Shown here: positions 43,506-55,599 of the stretch, one piece after another | How positions within the stretch are numbered: the first letter of the stretch is position 1 | Layout of the letters: every line of letters starts with the position of its first letter | Assembly: GCA_009667805.1 (NCBI GenBank) | Contig: CM019067.1 | Span: 69,086,997 to 69,150,996 of the forward strand | Direction: 5' to 3' | Origin: Leptobrachium leishanense | Taxonomy: Eukaryota > Chordata > Amphibia > Anura > Megophryidae | Length of the DNA stretch: 64,000 nucleotides | Made by a program: the position numbers and the translations under genes | The notes under the pieces: model-generated | The model's input: the letters and a program-made list of their open reading frames with translations, nothing else | Databases searched by the model: none | Told to the model about the DNA's origin: nothing

Positions 43506-44400
43506 TTCTCTCCATCCGTTACATAACATAGTAACATTCACCAGTAGCTGTGACATCTATGTACTCTCTCAAGTGTTGGATGATTAGTCGATGTTTCGGC
43601 AGCACATTACATGGTTTTCATTGATAATGTCATTTATGTATCTTGCACTTGCAGCGCGTGTGTTTTGGTGTTCAGGAGTTTGGAGATGCTAGTAGCCGCG
43701 GTCCCCGCTTGCAGCAAGTAAGATGGTCAGAAGATCATTTTTAAAGGGAGTTTCTGTAATTGCAGCCCCCAATTTAATCTGGCATTCAAACCCATGTCCA
43801 ATAAATGCCCATGTGTGGTGGCATGCAGGATCTTATAGCTGGTGGATGCCATGGCATCTTGGCATGGCAGCGAGTGACTCTGTGACTCAGTCCCAGTGAC
43901 GTCGAGGAAGGGACTGAGCCCATATGGCTTGACTTGTTTTGCACCAATTGTAAATCTGCCATAATGTGCAGGTGTCCGCCCTCTGCCTGCCCACATGATT
44001 ACACATGGCGAAGGTCAGCACTTAGTCCTGATTGTAAACTAACAATGTGTGTAATTGTGACCTTTTGAAGTGCGGTGACTCTGTATTCACCACGCAGCAG
44101 CCATCATTGTTTTAACGTGTTTAAGAAATGCATTTCCCCCCCCCCCATGTGACCACACTGAGACCTAAACAAGCTGTTCCAGTCGTTCGGAATTGGCCAA
44201 TAAATGAAATGAGAGGTCTGGGCGCAGTAGCAGGTGTCAGTGCTCGTAATTGGGAAATGATCAGGACGTCCCCTTCTACTGTGATGGCTTTGTAGCTCTT
44301 GTGGTATAATTATGCATTGAGGTTGGAAATCTTAATGCTGAACTACAAAGAAATCTAGATATCGTCCAGCTGTGACTAGTGGCACATCCTTTCCCCGATA
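43506..44400. other. Presumed intron, no gene seen
   Basis: Normal-complexity sequence with a C-homopolymer (44138-44146). No coding exon. Confidence 0.35.
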
Positions 44401-44700
44401 CAGCTATTTATATAGCGCCAACATATTCTGCAGCGCTTTACAATGAGTAGGACAAGACCAACCTAAAATTAAAAATGTTTGACACATGGAGAGCGATGGG
44501 ACAGAGGACCCAGCCCCGATGAGCTTACAATCAAAGAGAAAATGCTCTTGTCATGGGATGCATTTTTTTGTGCATGTATGTATTCATGTATGTCTGTAAG
44601 AAGCATGCCCCCCCCCCACATTTCACGTAACAAAGCGCAATAAATGTTACTGCTGTATAACAGCCAGTGAGAGGGCCCAGGTTGCTGATCCCTGCTGTAG
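44401..44700. mobile_element. Dispersed repeat fragments ('atagcgccaac' core, then hAT-type piece)
   Basis: 44401-44535 is a short copy of the repeat at 39895-40330. 44604-44700 carries a C-homopolymer and 'gggcccaggttgctgatccc', the end of a small hAT-type MITE. Confidence 0.55.
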
Positions 44701-44989
44701 CAAATAGACCCTGCATCTCCTGTATGGAGGATTCCCTGCCAGATGGGATGGAAGCCCCATTTCTGTTGTCATCACGCTCATGTGCAATACAGTCAGTGAG
44801 CAGGGGTCATTCTGCAGTGAGGGCTTACAGGCTGATGTGGGAGAAGCCCCGTATTCGCACAGTTCTGTGGGATCTTTCTTGTCGCAGCTGCAGTGAGCCA
44901 ACTTGTCCAAATATCGGCAAATAAAATGCCACTACCGATATCAGTAATTTTCTGAATATCGGTAAAACCAATATATATCGGTCTAGCCC

Positions 44990-45463
44990 TATTAAAAATA
45001 TTCCCATCTTTATCCAATATCTAATAAACCATTTATTCTTTTAATCCGCAGCAAAAATTCTTTTTTTTTTTTTTTTCCAGGCATGTTTCACAAAAAAAAT
45101 CTGTTCTTTTTGATTTTTCGATCCAGACCTTTTTCGTCCAATATTTTTGTGTTTTTGTGTTTTTTATTACCCTTCCGGCTGCTTGGCAACTTTTTTCTGT
45201 GGCTGGTCAGCGCTGTGTTCGTCGGCTGCATTTGGCGGCTGTCTGGTTGCTTGGTGGTGGATCATAAGGTGCGTTTATGATTTTATCGGCGGTTGTATCG
45301 ATCGATCTGAAATTTCTGCCGATTTGGCGGTGGATCTTCAGATCAGTTCCCTGCACTTCGGGGACCCTTGTGGTGAATGTAGAATTCACTGCAGGGTCAG
45401 GGAATTTGATTCCCCGAAGTGTGGGGAACGAGAGACATTTCGGTGCTCTTTGAATAACCCAAT
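44990..45463. mobile_element. CAGGGTTAT-family element, left-truncated
   Basis: Contains 'aatatctaataaacc' and 'gcagcaaaaattc', as in copies 1136-1989 and 61279-62183. It ends 'gctctttgaataaccc'. The left end is replaced by a fragment with 'atatcggtctagccct', probably another hAT relic (about 44910-44985). Confidence 0.6.
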
Positions 45464-45555
45464 CCTGACTGCTTGTATTTGACACCAAGGCCGTTTCTCA
45501 TTCCTGCCTGTATGCTGATAATGCAGACGCCGTTTAAGAAATATGCAAAACGAGG

Positions 45556-45690
45556 GACACCCTGTCCCAAACCTGTCCTCAAGATTTGCTGACAGGTCAG
45601 GTTTGCAGATATCTGAAGCGCAGCACAGGTGATATGATTTGCTGCTCAGTGATTGCAGGATTCAGTCTGCATTTCCCCAAGGGAATCCTT
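45556..45690. mobile_element. CAGTGTTTCCCAACC-family hAT MITE, copy 2 (partial)
   Basis: Shares 'tgctgctcagtgattgcagg' with the complementary centre of 20607-20791. The outer ends are eroded. Confidence 0.6.
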
Positions 45691-45984
45691 AAAGGGCCAC
45701 TACCACCAAAAAATGAAATGTCCTTATTGTGTTTATTTTAGACTCAAGTACTAATAAATTATTCTGGAGATTTGCTTAAAAGGTGTTTAAATTGTCCTGA
45801 AATGCCGAAAGGCACTGATTAGTGCTGGTTCTCCTGCTCCATATCCCAGGGCTTCATGCTGCAAGGTGAATCCCGGCAGAAGACACCTTTCATGTCACGG
45901 CCAGGAGTAGTCCGGCGGATAAAAAGGAATATATTGGAATTGTAGATGAGGCGTGACCTATTTTTTTCCTCAGTTTTCACTATT

Positions 45985-46770
45985 AGGCTGGCCGTCCACT
46001 GGCACAGTAGTCGGGCGACCAACTTGGTCACCTGCCTACAGACAACGCCATTGGCCGATCAGGATCATACACTGGAAACATCTGTGGACAACCCAGATCA
46101 AGCAATGGACAGGCGGCCGAATTAAAAAAACAAATGAAAAACCCAGCTGGAGGGAGAAAAAACGGTCTTTGGTCCTGAAACAGAGTTTCAGAGGACCAAG
46201 GACAGACCCCCCCCCTCTAGTGCAGCCAAAGCAGGGGGGAAAAAAACAACTAGCCAGAATGCAGGGGGGATTAACCCCTCCTGTCCTTGGTGGTGAAATA
46301 GGCTTCAGCACCAGGGACAGCATCGCTGAATGTAGCTGGCTCGCAAAGGAAAAAAAGATGAGAGCGCAAAATAGCCTAGTCTTTAAAAAAAAAAAATTGC
46401 CTGAAAACAAATCCAGAAGAATACCAGCAAAAAAAAATCAATGAATAAAAACGCATTTTGCTGCCGATTAGAAAAATAAATGGTTGAATAAAAACAAAAA
46501 TATTTCTTGCACTGAATCAATGCGGCACGGCGGTTTAACTATGCAGTTCATATTTTTCGTGTAACTTGTACCAGATCGTCTCGGCATCGTCCGATAATGC
46601 CCATTGAATTGGGTAAGATCGATAGTCTGTTGTAGTCGGAAAAAATCATCGGAAATCGTCCGTCGTGGTCGGATGCAGTGGAAGAGGGCTGATTCACCTG
46701 CATGTTGTAGGATCGGTCGGCTGACTTTAGACGATATCGCACAAATATGGTGCCAGTGGACGGCCAGCCT
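45985..46770. mobile_element. PIF/Harbinger-like element, TTA duplication
   Basis: The 20-bp ends GGCTGGCCGTCCACTGGCAC (from 45986) and the inverted partner (to 46769) match. The 3-bp duplication TTA is at 45983-45985 and 46770-46772, the TWA type expected of PIF/Harbinger. The interior has a chance open frame of about 160 codons on plus and no recognisable transposase. Confidence 0.78.
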
Positions 46771-46772
46771 TA

Positions 46773-47535
46773 GAGTTAAAGGTCTGCCTTGATTTTACTT
46801 TTATTAAAAATAGAGAAATTGGAATTTTATATATATATATATATATATAATTTTATTGACCGGCACTCACTGCAAGATGTCATTGGTTTTGTTTTAAAGA
46901 AAAAATAAATAAAAGTGCTTGTTAGTGATAGGATTCATTTTGAGACCGTTGCCCTTTTCTCCAAGTTGTTTGTTACACGCAACCCATGTCCCAAAAATCC
47001 TAAAGAGCAAAACGCCAGGTAGAGAGCGAGCATGTTCCATTTCTGTGGCTTGTGATCGAGGGAATAGTAAGCCGCTGCTGTGTTTGATACCGCTGCACCT
47101 TCCTGGGTCACATCAGTTTCCGTAAGACGAGTTGTTTTGAGCGCTGTATCTATAGAGTCTCGTTCTCTATGTACAAGTATTTGTTATTACGTCGTCGTCG
47201 CCCCTCTCCCACACCATAAATAGTCCTAAAGATTTCCTTTGCTTTTGTCCTGTAAAGAATTGGCGTGCTGGAGCCTTATTGACTGCACCGAGAACACGGC
47301 GCAAACTCCGTACTGCTGTGTTCCTTGGCAGATATCCCGCTGAGGGTCAATTCAGGGAGAGATGCGAGAATTTCCCATGAAAGGTGGTAGGAAACAAAAA
47401 CATCCAAATTTGTGATATTACCGACATTACAAACCCATTCCTTTTTATAAAAAGAAAGAATTAAAAAGTCATGTGCGCTTCAGATGCCGTATCCCAACAC
47501 CTGAGGAAATACAGAGGTTTACGTTGAATGGCAGT
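46773..47535. other. Presumed intron, no gene seen
   Basis: A (TA)n tract lies at 46831-46849. No recognised gene. Confidence 0.35.
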
Positions 47536-47635
47536 TTAACCCCTTGGCTGCTGAGTCATTTCGATCCCTGTGTGCTGAGCTCATTTTGACCATTTTGCTC
47601 TCATGTTTACACGTGATTTGAAGTCCTGTTTTAGG

Positions 47636-48057
47636 CTAGGGTCAGACTGAGGCAGTGCGAACGCGCGTGCAGCCGCACATAATCACGGCCGTGCTAGCAG
47701 CAGATGCCGGGCAATGACGGCCAATATACGAAGTACGGTCGCACAAAAGTGCGGCCGCGCAACGCAAGCGGCAAACAAACGCATTTTTTCGAGAACGTGA
47801 AACCACTAGTACTGACGTACAGAGTGCGCTGCGTCCGCTAGCGGCGTGTGTGCGTGATTAGGAGACGTCAGACGCTGCTAATGTCCGGCCAACATAACGT
47901 CCAGACCCAAAAAGTGTTTTATTGATGATCCGTACAAAATCACGGATGAAACTGCGCATCGTATGACCGCTATTGCGTATTCCGTGAAAAAATACGTCCA
48001 TTCGTTCGAACGCACTTTTTCACGGACAACGTGAAAAATGCGTTAGTCTGACCCTAG
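47636..48057. mobile_element. CpG-rich palindromic MITE nested in the TTAA element
   Basis: Ends CTAGGGTCAGACTGAGGC and GCGTTAGTCTGACCCTAG. Its interior resembles 37684-38154. Comparison with the uninterrupted sequence near 13000 shows that it entered 'gttttattgtac'. Confidence 0.75.
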
Positions 48058-49057
48058 TACAACCCAGACCAATTTTTTTTTTATTATTATTTCTTTTCAG
48101 CAGACTCTGCGGATTATAATATATATCATTACTATGGTTACGTGTTATAAAAGAAAAAAAGGTTCTGTTTTGATAAAAGATTTCTAAAATTACGTTCGGA
48201 TTTGTGGTTATATACGATTCTTTATGACCTGCCCTTTAGAAATGGGGGAAAATTTGAGAAATTAGGCTGTTTATTCAAAATGTAAATTTCCGAATTTTTG
48301 GACATGACGCGTAAGCAATGTATGGCTGAAACAACTAATCAGTTAATCAACAATTTATCCATCCTGAGAACAGTTGGCAACTATTCTCATTATCGATTAA
48401 CCGGCCTGTGTACAGCACACACTGTTTAGAGTCATAGAAAAGTATCCCTTCAGGCGCGCGGAGTGTGTATTTCATGGATGGTGCAGAAAACTTATCTGCC
48501 AAGAATTTTTAACAATATACTGGTATATGCATATCAAATTTACAGTAGAAATTTGCATAAAAAATTGTCCTTATGCGCAATAAGCATATAGTCTATATAT
48601 TTATATATTCTAACATCGAGGCTTCTGGTTTCTTTAAGCTCGATAGCTCAATATTACATATTGCCTCTGCTCCTTAAAGTTAGTCACAATAGATGGTATT
48701 GAGTTGGTATACGTCTTATTATTGATCCCAGAACTTTATATAGGTTGAACCTTCCACGGAGAGCAGACTCAGTGGAGCTACTGGGTGTCCTGTGGGGTAT
48801 ATTGAAGGAAAAGGCGATTGCGCAGTTTATAGCAATATCAACCCCTATTCATCCCCTAGGGGGTACTTACAAGGTTCAGAGCCCCTGTCCTGGCTCTGAG
48901 GAGGTCTCGCTTGTAGGGTGTTTGTGGCAACCCTCAGCCCTCTTTGGATCTCTCTGCCAGCCCAGATCAGATCATCAGTGGAAAAAGGAAATGAAAGAAA
49001 AATCCACCCTCTGATGGGTTAAAAGTAAGATATATTCTTAAAAAATGTAAAAAATTA

Positions 49058-49163
49058 AATAAAAGCACTTATAGTGCCGCTGAGATGCGTTTCACCGAGT
49101 ATTCGGCTTCATCAGTCAGTGGTCGGCGAAACGCGTCTCAGCGGCACTATAAGTGCTTTTATT
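49058..49163. repeat. 41-bp arm hairpin with GCGAAACGCGT motif
   Basis: Arms 49058-49098 and 49123-49163 are inverted copies with two mismatches, around a 24-bp spacer ('gtattcggcttcatcagtca' plus gtgg). The stem contains 'tagtgccgctgaga' and the loop edge 'cgtttcacc'/'ggcgaaacgcg'. Confidence 0.85.
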
Positions 49164-50220
49164 CCAGCCGATCGCGGCGGCCCCCCGGTGCGGGCTGACA
49201 TCCTCAATGTCAGCCCAGCCTCTGGAACCCAGGCGGGCACGATAGACGTCATAGCGCCTGCGCGATGACGTCTATTACAGGCACCCCCCGCCAGTGCGGG
49301 GAAGGTGCCTGAAGGGGAGGGGGGTGAGGTCCTTTGGACCTCTCTCCCTCCCCGTCCGTGCGGGCTACAAGCTTAAAGGCAGGCACTGTTTGGAAGGGCA
49401 CAGCCTGCCCTTCCAAGCGGCAGCTGTCTTTAACCCCTAGGGGGCTGGATCGCGATATGGCACCAGCAGGTGCCGTATCGTGGTCCCCTCCCGGAGCTGG
49501 CCGACATCTTGGATCTCGGCCAAGCTTCTGGGATATCCCCCTGACGACTGGCGTAATCGCGCATAGCGCAATGTCAGTTCTGGAATAACCCTTAGCTGCC
49601 ACATATGGTGGAGATAGGGGGTTGCAATGAACCCCCTATCTCCCGATCCATGGCAGCTAGGGGTTAATATTTGTTAATATTAGAGCATGGCCTTTCCAAT
49701 GATACCAAACATGACCATGTAAAATGTAAAAAAATATATATATTTTTTTTTAAAATGTTTTTTTTGTTATTGCAGCAATATTGTTCTCATTTCAATTATA
49801 ATGTGAACAATGATGCTGCACTAAATATTTTTTCTATAGGGGCGCTTGCTAAAAAACAAGTAATTTACCCCCAAAAAAATGTAGCGAGTCCCCATTTCTA
49901 ATTTTTTTAACAAGCGCACCCCATAGAAAATATAACCGCAAAGGCTCGCATGATAAAATGTGAAAAAAACACCTTACACAGTGTAGATTATTGAAAATTC
50001 AATTTTTATTGCATTTTTTGTTATATTCAGGCAGGGCATGACGAATACATATAATGATATATTATGAATCTGCCGAGTCTGCCGTAAAGAACGATATATA
50101 ATATGTCTGGGTTGTATAATAAAATGTGACTTCAAATCGCGTTCAAACATGATGAGTAAAACGGGTAAAAATGAGCTCAGCACACAGCGGTGTGAAATGG
50201 CTCAGCAGCGAAAGGGTTAA

Positions 50221-51539
50221 GGAACATGACAAAGATTTCAAGGTGCTGCCTTGGCCTCCAAAACCCCAGATCTCAATCCGATTGAGCACCTGTGGGATGT
50301 TGTTTACAAATCACCAGGTGCTGCAGCAATAGCATTTCACAAAAGAGTGAGAGGACAATCTCCACAGAGCAGCTTCTCCTTCTCCTGTTATTTAGCTTTG
50401 TGAAATGCAGTTTGTCGGTGCAGAAATACCGGTGTTTTCTGAATAACCCCTCGTTTGCATTTAGAGTCCTAATCCAACCCTGGTGTAAACTTAACCAGAG
50501 CTGTAGTAAACCTACCTGAGCCACTGAAGCCTATGGAGGTGCTGTTATACTATAACTCTGGTTAAGCTTATGCTATGGTTGGAATAGGGCCTTTAATGTG
50601 TCTGGTCAGTCTCAGCAATTATAGACCTAGCACATGTGTGAACACTAGAGGGCAGCACATCACCAATCCCCTACGTACACTATAGATTCCCCGTGTAGTC
50701 ACGTTGTACCCATTATCGGAGAGAATAATCTGTGTCCATTACAGCATTCAGTTTGAGGATTGTATTGTAATATAAGATTTTATTTCATTTAGTGCACAGA
50801 CCACAAACAGAATTTCTATTTAAATGTGCTTTTTATCCTAAATACTTGCTGATAGCGTGTTTTGTTTTTAAGATCTTGCATTTTATTACTTTGAATTTTT
50901 ACAGTCGTTACAGAAATACAATGTTTCCTTAACCCAGGACATACTTGAAAACGAGAGAAAACTCTATGTATCCTTCCTGGTAAAATCCTTTATAAATAAA
51001 TAAATAAAATGTGCTGTCTTCCCGTTGGCTGATATAACTGGTTTGTATCTGCTGGAGATACAGTTCTTAGGTTAGCAAGGTTGACACACCTTGCTGTAGC
51101 CGAGCCTCAAATTGGCGGTTGTCAGTGATCAGCGACATAAGCGACAGTCATGGAGCGTGCGGGACTCGTCCCTTTCCCAGGAAGACACCTGGATCAGCTG
51201 AGAGCGATGTGGTTTTTCTGTGATGTGGATCAGTCAATCAATTACTCCATCCCCAGATATAACCATCCCTCTAGAACACGATTCAAACAGGAGGATGTAG
51301 CATCGCTGAATTAATAAGCAGGTGGATAGTAAAGTATACAGTGTGGAGCAGGAAATGCCCATCATATCGAAGTTCAAAAGCTTTCTTCCGATCGGTATTC
51401 TCTCTTGTAGATTGTAGCATTGAGCTGCCAGGCAGATTGTTCCTCCTTGATAGTGCTCAGTGTTACGGAGAACCTTCAATGTATACGGTCATCTCCCTGT
51501 GAATACAGTCTTACAAAAAGTCCTTTGGATCTGTATTCC
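50221..51539. other. Presumed intron with a LINE-like tail
   Basis: Near 50927-51010 'tatccttcctggtaaaatcc' followed by (AAAT)n looks like a LINE or SINE 3' end. A segment at 50470-50520 ('ctggtgtaaacttaacc') is the complement of the 21-bp direct repeat near 8770. No gene recognised. Confidence 0.4.
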
Positions 51540-51712
51540 GCGACCCTGGTCCTCAGGACCCATTAACAGACCAGATTAAATGGATCACCTTGGGGGAAAT
51601 GCAGACTGAATCCTGCAATCACTGAGCAGCAAATCATATCACCTGTGCTGTGCTTCACATATCTGGAAAACCTGACCTGTTGGTGCTCACCGAGGACAGG
51701 ACCACTGCTTTA
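51540..51712. mobile_element. CAGTGTTTCCCAACC-family hAT MITE, copy 3 (eroded)
   Basis: Contains 'gaatcctgcaatcactgagc' and 'aaacctgacctgttgg', matching 20607-20791. The terminal bases are diverged. Confidence 0.62.
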
Positions 51713-52007
51713 GAACACACCATATTAGACGTATCCACTCATATCCCAGTTTCCAATCCTGTAGCACCATCTTAATTTACATCTCCTAGTTTCTCGTTGG
51801 TCCTTTCCTATTCGCCCTCACTTTTTGTGCGTTCACCCCATGCCGCGCGCCTGCGCAGGATCCCCACACCCTGTTGACATACAGCTGCTCAATATGTTGG
51901 CCCTACATATTGTAATGTGTTCAACGGCTCGCTTTTCCAAAGTATATTCCAGTGTTGCAAACAGCAGTGACGCAACAGAGAAAAGCCTTTCACTGCCTAG
52001 ATTATTT

Positions 52008-52175
52008 TATTATTATTCTGCTTTATTTATATAGCGCCAATATATTCCGCAGCGCTGAACAATGGGCACGATATAGACAGGGTTACAATACATTGAGACT
52101 GAACAACATTTTGACAAACCAATACAGGCGGAAACGAGGGCTCTATTCCCGTGGGAATTTACAATCTAGAAGGTT
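52008..52175 (-). mobile_element. L2-like LINE 3' tail, reverse orientation
   Basis: A (TTA)n start, then 'atatagcgccaatatattcc', 'gatatagacagggttacaat' and 'gtgggaatttacaatctaga'. This is the reverse complement of the 3' UTR at 19440-19568. Confidence 0.72.
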
Positions 52176-53597
52176 TAAGAGATTGAGATAACTCGGGACT
52201 TCAAAGGCACCATCCTCGTTATCTCGATCTGCAACTCAGAAGAACAAAAGCAAATTAAATTTATTTGCTGCAAATTAATTTGTTTGCTTTTGGGCTGCAG
52301 AAGGTGCCCTCAATGTTTTAGGCCTGTGGGAATAATGCCCAAGGTGCTAAAACTGTTTAAAATCGGCTGCTGAATGCCCTGACATATTGGGCTTTCAGTA
52401 GACGTTGCAGGAAACCACAAGCTGCAGCTCAAGCTGCTGTAACACCATTTGGCCAGTAGATGGCGACATCTGCATGCCAAATAGGTTATTACAGTAAAGA
52501 ATACACTGCGAATATTCCCAATTACTTTACTGTATAATTAAAAAAAGTTTTTTCAATAAACCACTGGCGATGGAATTCTGGAAAATTACTTGGCAGTGAA
52601 GGGGTTAATGTTTTTTTCTTAAGAATTGCGGCCATACCATTGTTCAGTTGTTTACAGAAGCTTTGCCTGCCATGGTGGAATTTTGCTTCTGTGGATAAAC
52701 CAAGTGCATTGTCGTAGCATCAACAGTGACCGTCGGCCCTTTGTGAATTATCGTCATGTTTTTATGTGGGCTAGTGGGAGCGTTGGTGGACACACAAGGT
52801 TGCGGACAGTTGGTTAAATGCTCCTGATTTTGACCCAACGGATTCATGGTAAAAAAAATAAACGGTTTGTAAGTAATGTAACCTGTGCGCACACCACACT
52901 GATACGGTCTGCTCTCACCGACGCGCTACTGGCAACATATTGCCTTTAAAAGCGAGCGCAGCAACATGCTGTCGACATTCCACATAGGATGCCGCCGTTT
53001 AAGCATCGTAATGTCCGTCATTTCTTGTTGCGGTTTTTCCAAGGTCTAATACCACAGCCATCCCCTGACACGCACGCTCTCAGAAATCTAAAAAATAAAA
53101 AATGAAATCCCTGTAATAACAGTAAAAGGAGATTCCCCACGCAGCAGCGGCGGCAGCAGCTCGCTAAGCCCTGACAGCTGCGCTATGCCGTCTGGGATTG
53201 TGAGAGCACCTTCCTGACAAGTTCTCAGGCTCGGCTCTAAGGTCAGGGCAGGATTAGGAGCGGGAGCCCGGTTTACCCGCACTGACAGCTGCACCTCTCA
53301 CAGGCTGCGCTCATGCAGCCTCCCGGCAGCAGTCACAGAGCTGACATGTCCTGACTGGACCAACCTCGGCCACCCCATCCCACTGACTCGGCTTACACAA
53401 CACCTCCGCTCCTTGATAATTGGGAGCAGACCCAGCATGGCTGATGGAAGAGCGCAAGCATTGATGTGTCAGGGAAACGTCCTGCCATCTGGCAAGCTCC
53501 CTGACTACCTGGCGCTGCAACCCCGGCACATCTAGGCTTGTGATTACACCCAGTTAACGAGCTACTGTGGACTATGAACCCCATCACACTTTGTCAC
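52176..53597. other. Presumed intron, no gene seen
   Basis: Normal-complexity sequence. No exon or repeat ends recognised. Confidence 0.35.
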
Positions 53598-53770
53598 ACT
53601 TACAAGCATTTATTAAGTGCTAACAAGTTCCGTAGCGCTGTACATTGGGTGAGACAGAATAAGAAATCTACATACACGTTAAACACACACAACAGTAGCA
53701 GAGAGGACCCTGCTCAAGAGCTTACAATCTAAGAGGAGAGGGGACCCTGCTCCAGAGCTTACAATCAGGC
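53598..53770 (-). mobile_element. Dispersed repeat ('gcgctgtac' core) with internal duplication
   Basis: 'gttccgtagcgctgtac' and two copies of 'gagcttacaatc' (about 53718 and 53756), preceded by 'gaccctgctc'. Related to 39895-40330. Confidence 0.55.
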
Positions 53771-53808
53771 CTGCTTCTGAAATGATGCGTATAATATATA
53801 TATATGTA

Positions 53809-54622
53809 CTGTGGAAAAGTTTTAGGCATGTGTGAAAAAATGCTGTAAACAAAGAATGCTTTCACAAATGGAAGTGTTAAACGTTTATGTTCATAAATGA
53901 ACAAAAGAGAAATCTAAATCAAATCAATATTTGGTGTGACCACCCTTTGCCTTCAAAACAGCATCAATTCTTCTAGGTACACTTGCACACAGTTTTTGAA
54001 GGAATTCGGCTGGTAAGTTGTTCCAAACATCTTGGAGAACTAACCACAGATCTTCTGTGGATGTAGGCTTTCTCACATCCTTCTGTCTCTTCATGTAATC
54101 CCAGACACACTCGATGATGTTGAGATCAGGGCTCTGTGGGGACCATGCCATCACTTCCAGTACTTCTTGTTCTTCTTTACGCTGAAGATATTTCTTAATG
54201 ACTTTGGCTGTATGTTTGGGGTCGTTGTCCTGCTGCAGAATAAATTTGAGTCCAATCATACGCCTCCCTGATGGTATTGCATGATGGATAAGTATCTGCC
54301 TGTATTTCTCGGCATTGAGAACACCATTAATCCTGACCAAATCTTCAACTCCATTTGCAGAAATGCAGCCCCAAACGTTCAAGGAACCTCCACCATGCTT
54401 CACTATTGCCTGCAGACACTCATTATTGCACCGCTCTCCAGCCCTTCAATGAACAAACTGCCTTCCGCTACAGTCAAATATTTCAAATTTTGACGCATCA
54501 GTCCAGAGCACCTGCTGCCATTTTTCTGCACCCCAGTTCCTATGTTTTCGTGCATACTTTAGTCGCTTGGCCTTGTTCCCACGTCGGAGGTATGGCTTTT
54601 TGGCTGCAACTCTTCCATGAAG
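53809..54622 (-). mobile_element. Tc1-like DD38E element, N-terminal part lost
   Basis: The left terminus CTGTGGAAAAGTTTTAGGCA follows TA at 53807-53808. The transposase catalytic domain is on the minus strand (54620 to 53924): LWTDASKFEIF (first Asp), then, after a stop or frame break near 54404, MKHGGGSLNVWGCIS, ILQQDNDPKHTAK (second Asp) and SPDLNIIECVWDYMK (Glu), ending GGHTKY. I count 38 residues between the second Asp and the Glu. DD38E matches a described Tc1 sister lineage called Intruder. The DNA-binding region and other terminus are missing, because LINE sequence begins at about 54623. Confidence 0.8.
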
Positions 54623-55515
54623 TTTCCAATGATATCCAGGCTGGTATGGAACAAGGAAACCTAACTGGAGCCATCTTCCTTGATTTTGCCAAAGCCTTTG
54701 ACACAGTAGACCATGGCATCTTATTACAAAAAGTTAAAAACTCTGGTATTGGTGATCACACATTAACCTGGTTTCAATCATATGTGTCTGATCGGTCGCA
54801 ATATGTGTCCATTTCTGACAGCTCCTCCCTCCCCCTCCCAGTCACGTGCAGTGTACCCCAAGGCTCAATACTCGGGCCCCCTGCTATTCACAATATTCAT
54901 AAATGATCTGCCCAAGCCTCAACTGTACACATGTACGCAGACGACACTGTATTCTATACCAGGAAACCAAATCTCCACAGCTGGAGGCCGTGCTGCAAGA
55001 CCAATTCAGAGGTAGAAAAGTGGATCAAAGATAACAAACTTTTTCTAAATGCTGACAAAACTGTTACGATGCTCTTTGGAACAGCACCTAAACTACACAA
55101 ATTGCCAACACCCCATCTATGTGTCAGGACAAAATCAAATGACACTCAGACCACAGTCACTTCTCTCAAATATCTAGGTATGTGGTTAGACCCAAATCTA
55201 TCCTTTGACCCCCACATCGAAAAACTTTCATCTAAACTTTACCCCAAACTAGGTGCCCTGTACAGAAACAAGTCCTGCCTGAGCCCCGCGGTAAGACAGC
55301 AGATTGTACAACAAATGCTTATGCCAGCTCTTGAATACGGAGATGTAGTGTATGCAGCCGCCCCGCAAACACACCTTCAGAAACTTACTACATTGTATAA
55401 CTTATTCTGTCGCTTTGTGCTACAATGTAACTACATGACCCACCGTTGTGACCTGTTAAAAGAACTAAAATCTTGCCATGACATGAAACTGTCTTTCACA
55501 ACCTCACCTTGGTAG
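54623..55515 (+). pseudogene. Non-LTR reverse transcriptase fragment (L2/Rex-like)
   Basis: In order on plus: MEQGNLTGAIFLDFAKAFDT (palm motif A), VPQGSILGP (motif B), then after a frameshift FTIFINDLPK, then after another FMYADDTVFYT-like MYADDTVFYT (the YADD active site), LNADKTVTMLFG, SLKYLGMWLDPNLSF and LMPALEYGDVVYAAA. The frame ends at 55515 with TTSPW. The endonuclease and most of the thumb tail are absent. Two frameshifts make it inactive. The 5' edge joins Tc1 sequence directly. Confidence 0.82.
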
Positions 55516-55599
55516 CAGAGTTTGGCTGTTCCTCACCCAGTTTTAAGCCTCCTACACAGCTGTTTCTATGTGTTACATTGATGCTCATTAGCACCTGTT

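Larger units (their letters stand above)
47540..50216. mobile_element. TTAA-flanked element with nested insertions
   Basis: TTAA at 47536-47539 and 50217-50220. The left end, starting 'ccccttggctgctgagtca', and the right end, ending 'gctcagcagcgaaaggg', are inverted partners. The first 100 bp match the element at 12916. They are cut by a CpG-rich MITE (about 47636-48057), after which the sequence resumes with 'acaacccagacc'. On the right side 'gtctgggttgtataataaaa' (about 50104) is the inverted partner of that internal segment. Further palindromic blocks at 49055-49670 are probably later insertions. No transposase is visible. Confidence 0.7.

Noticed and set aside
42482..43556. Three overlapping 325-351-codon Arg/Gln-rich frames
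   Set aside because: A 20-bp repeat without stops opens all phases. Composition and period explain them fully.
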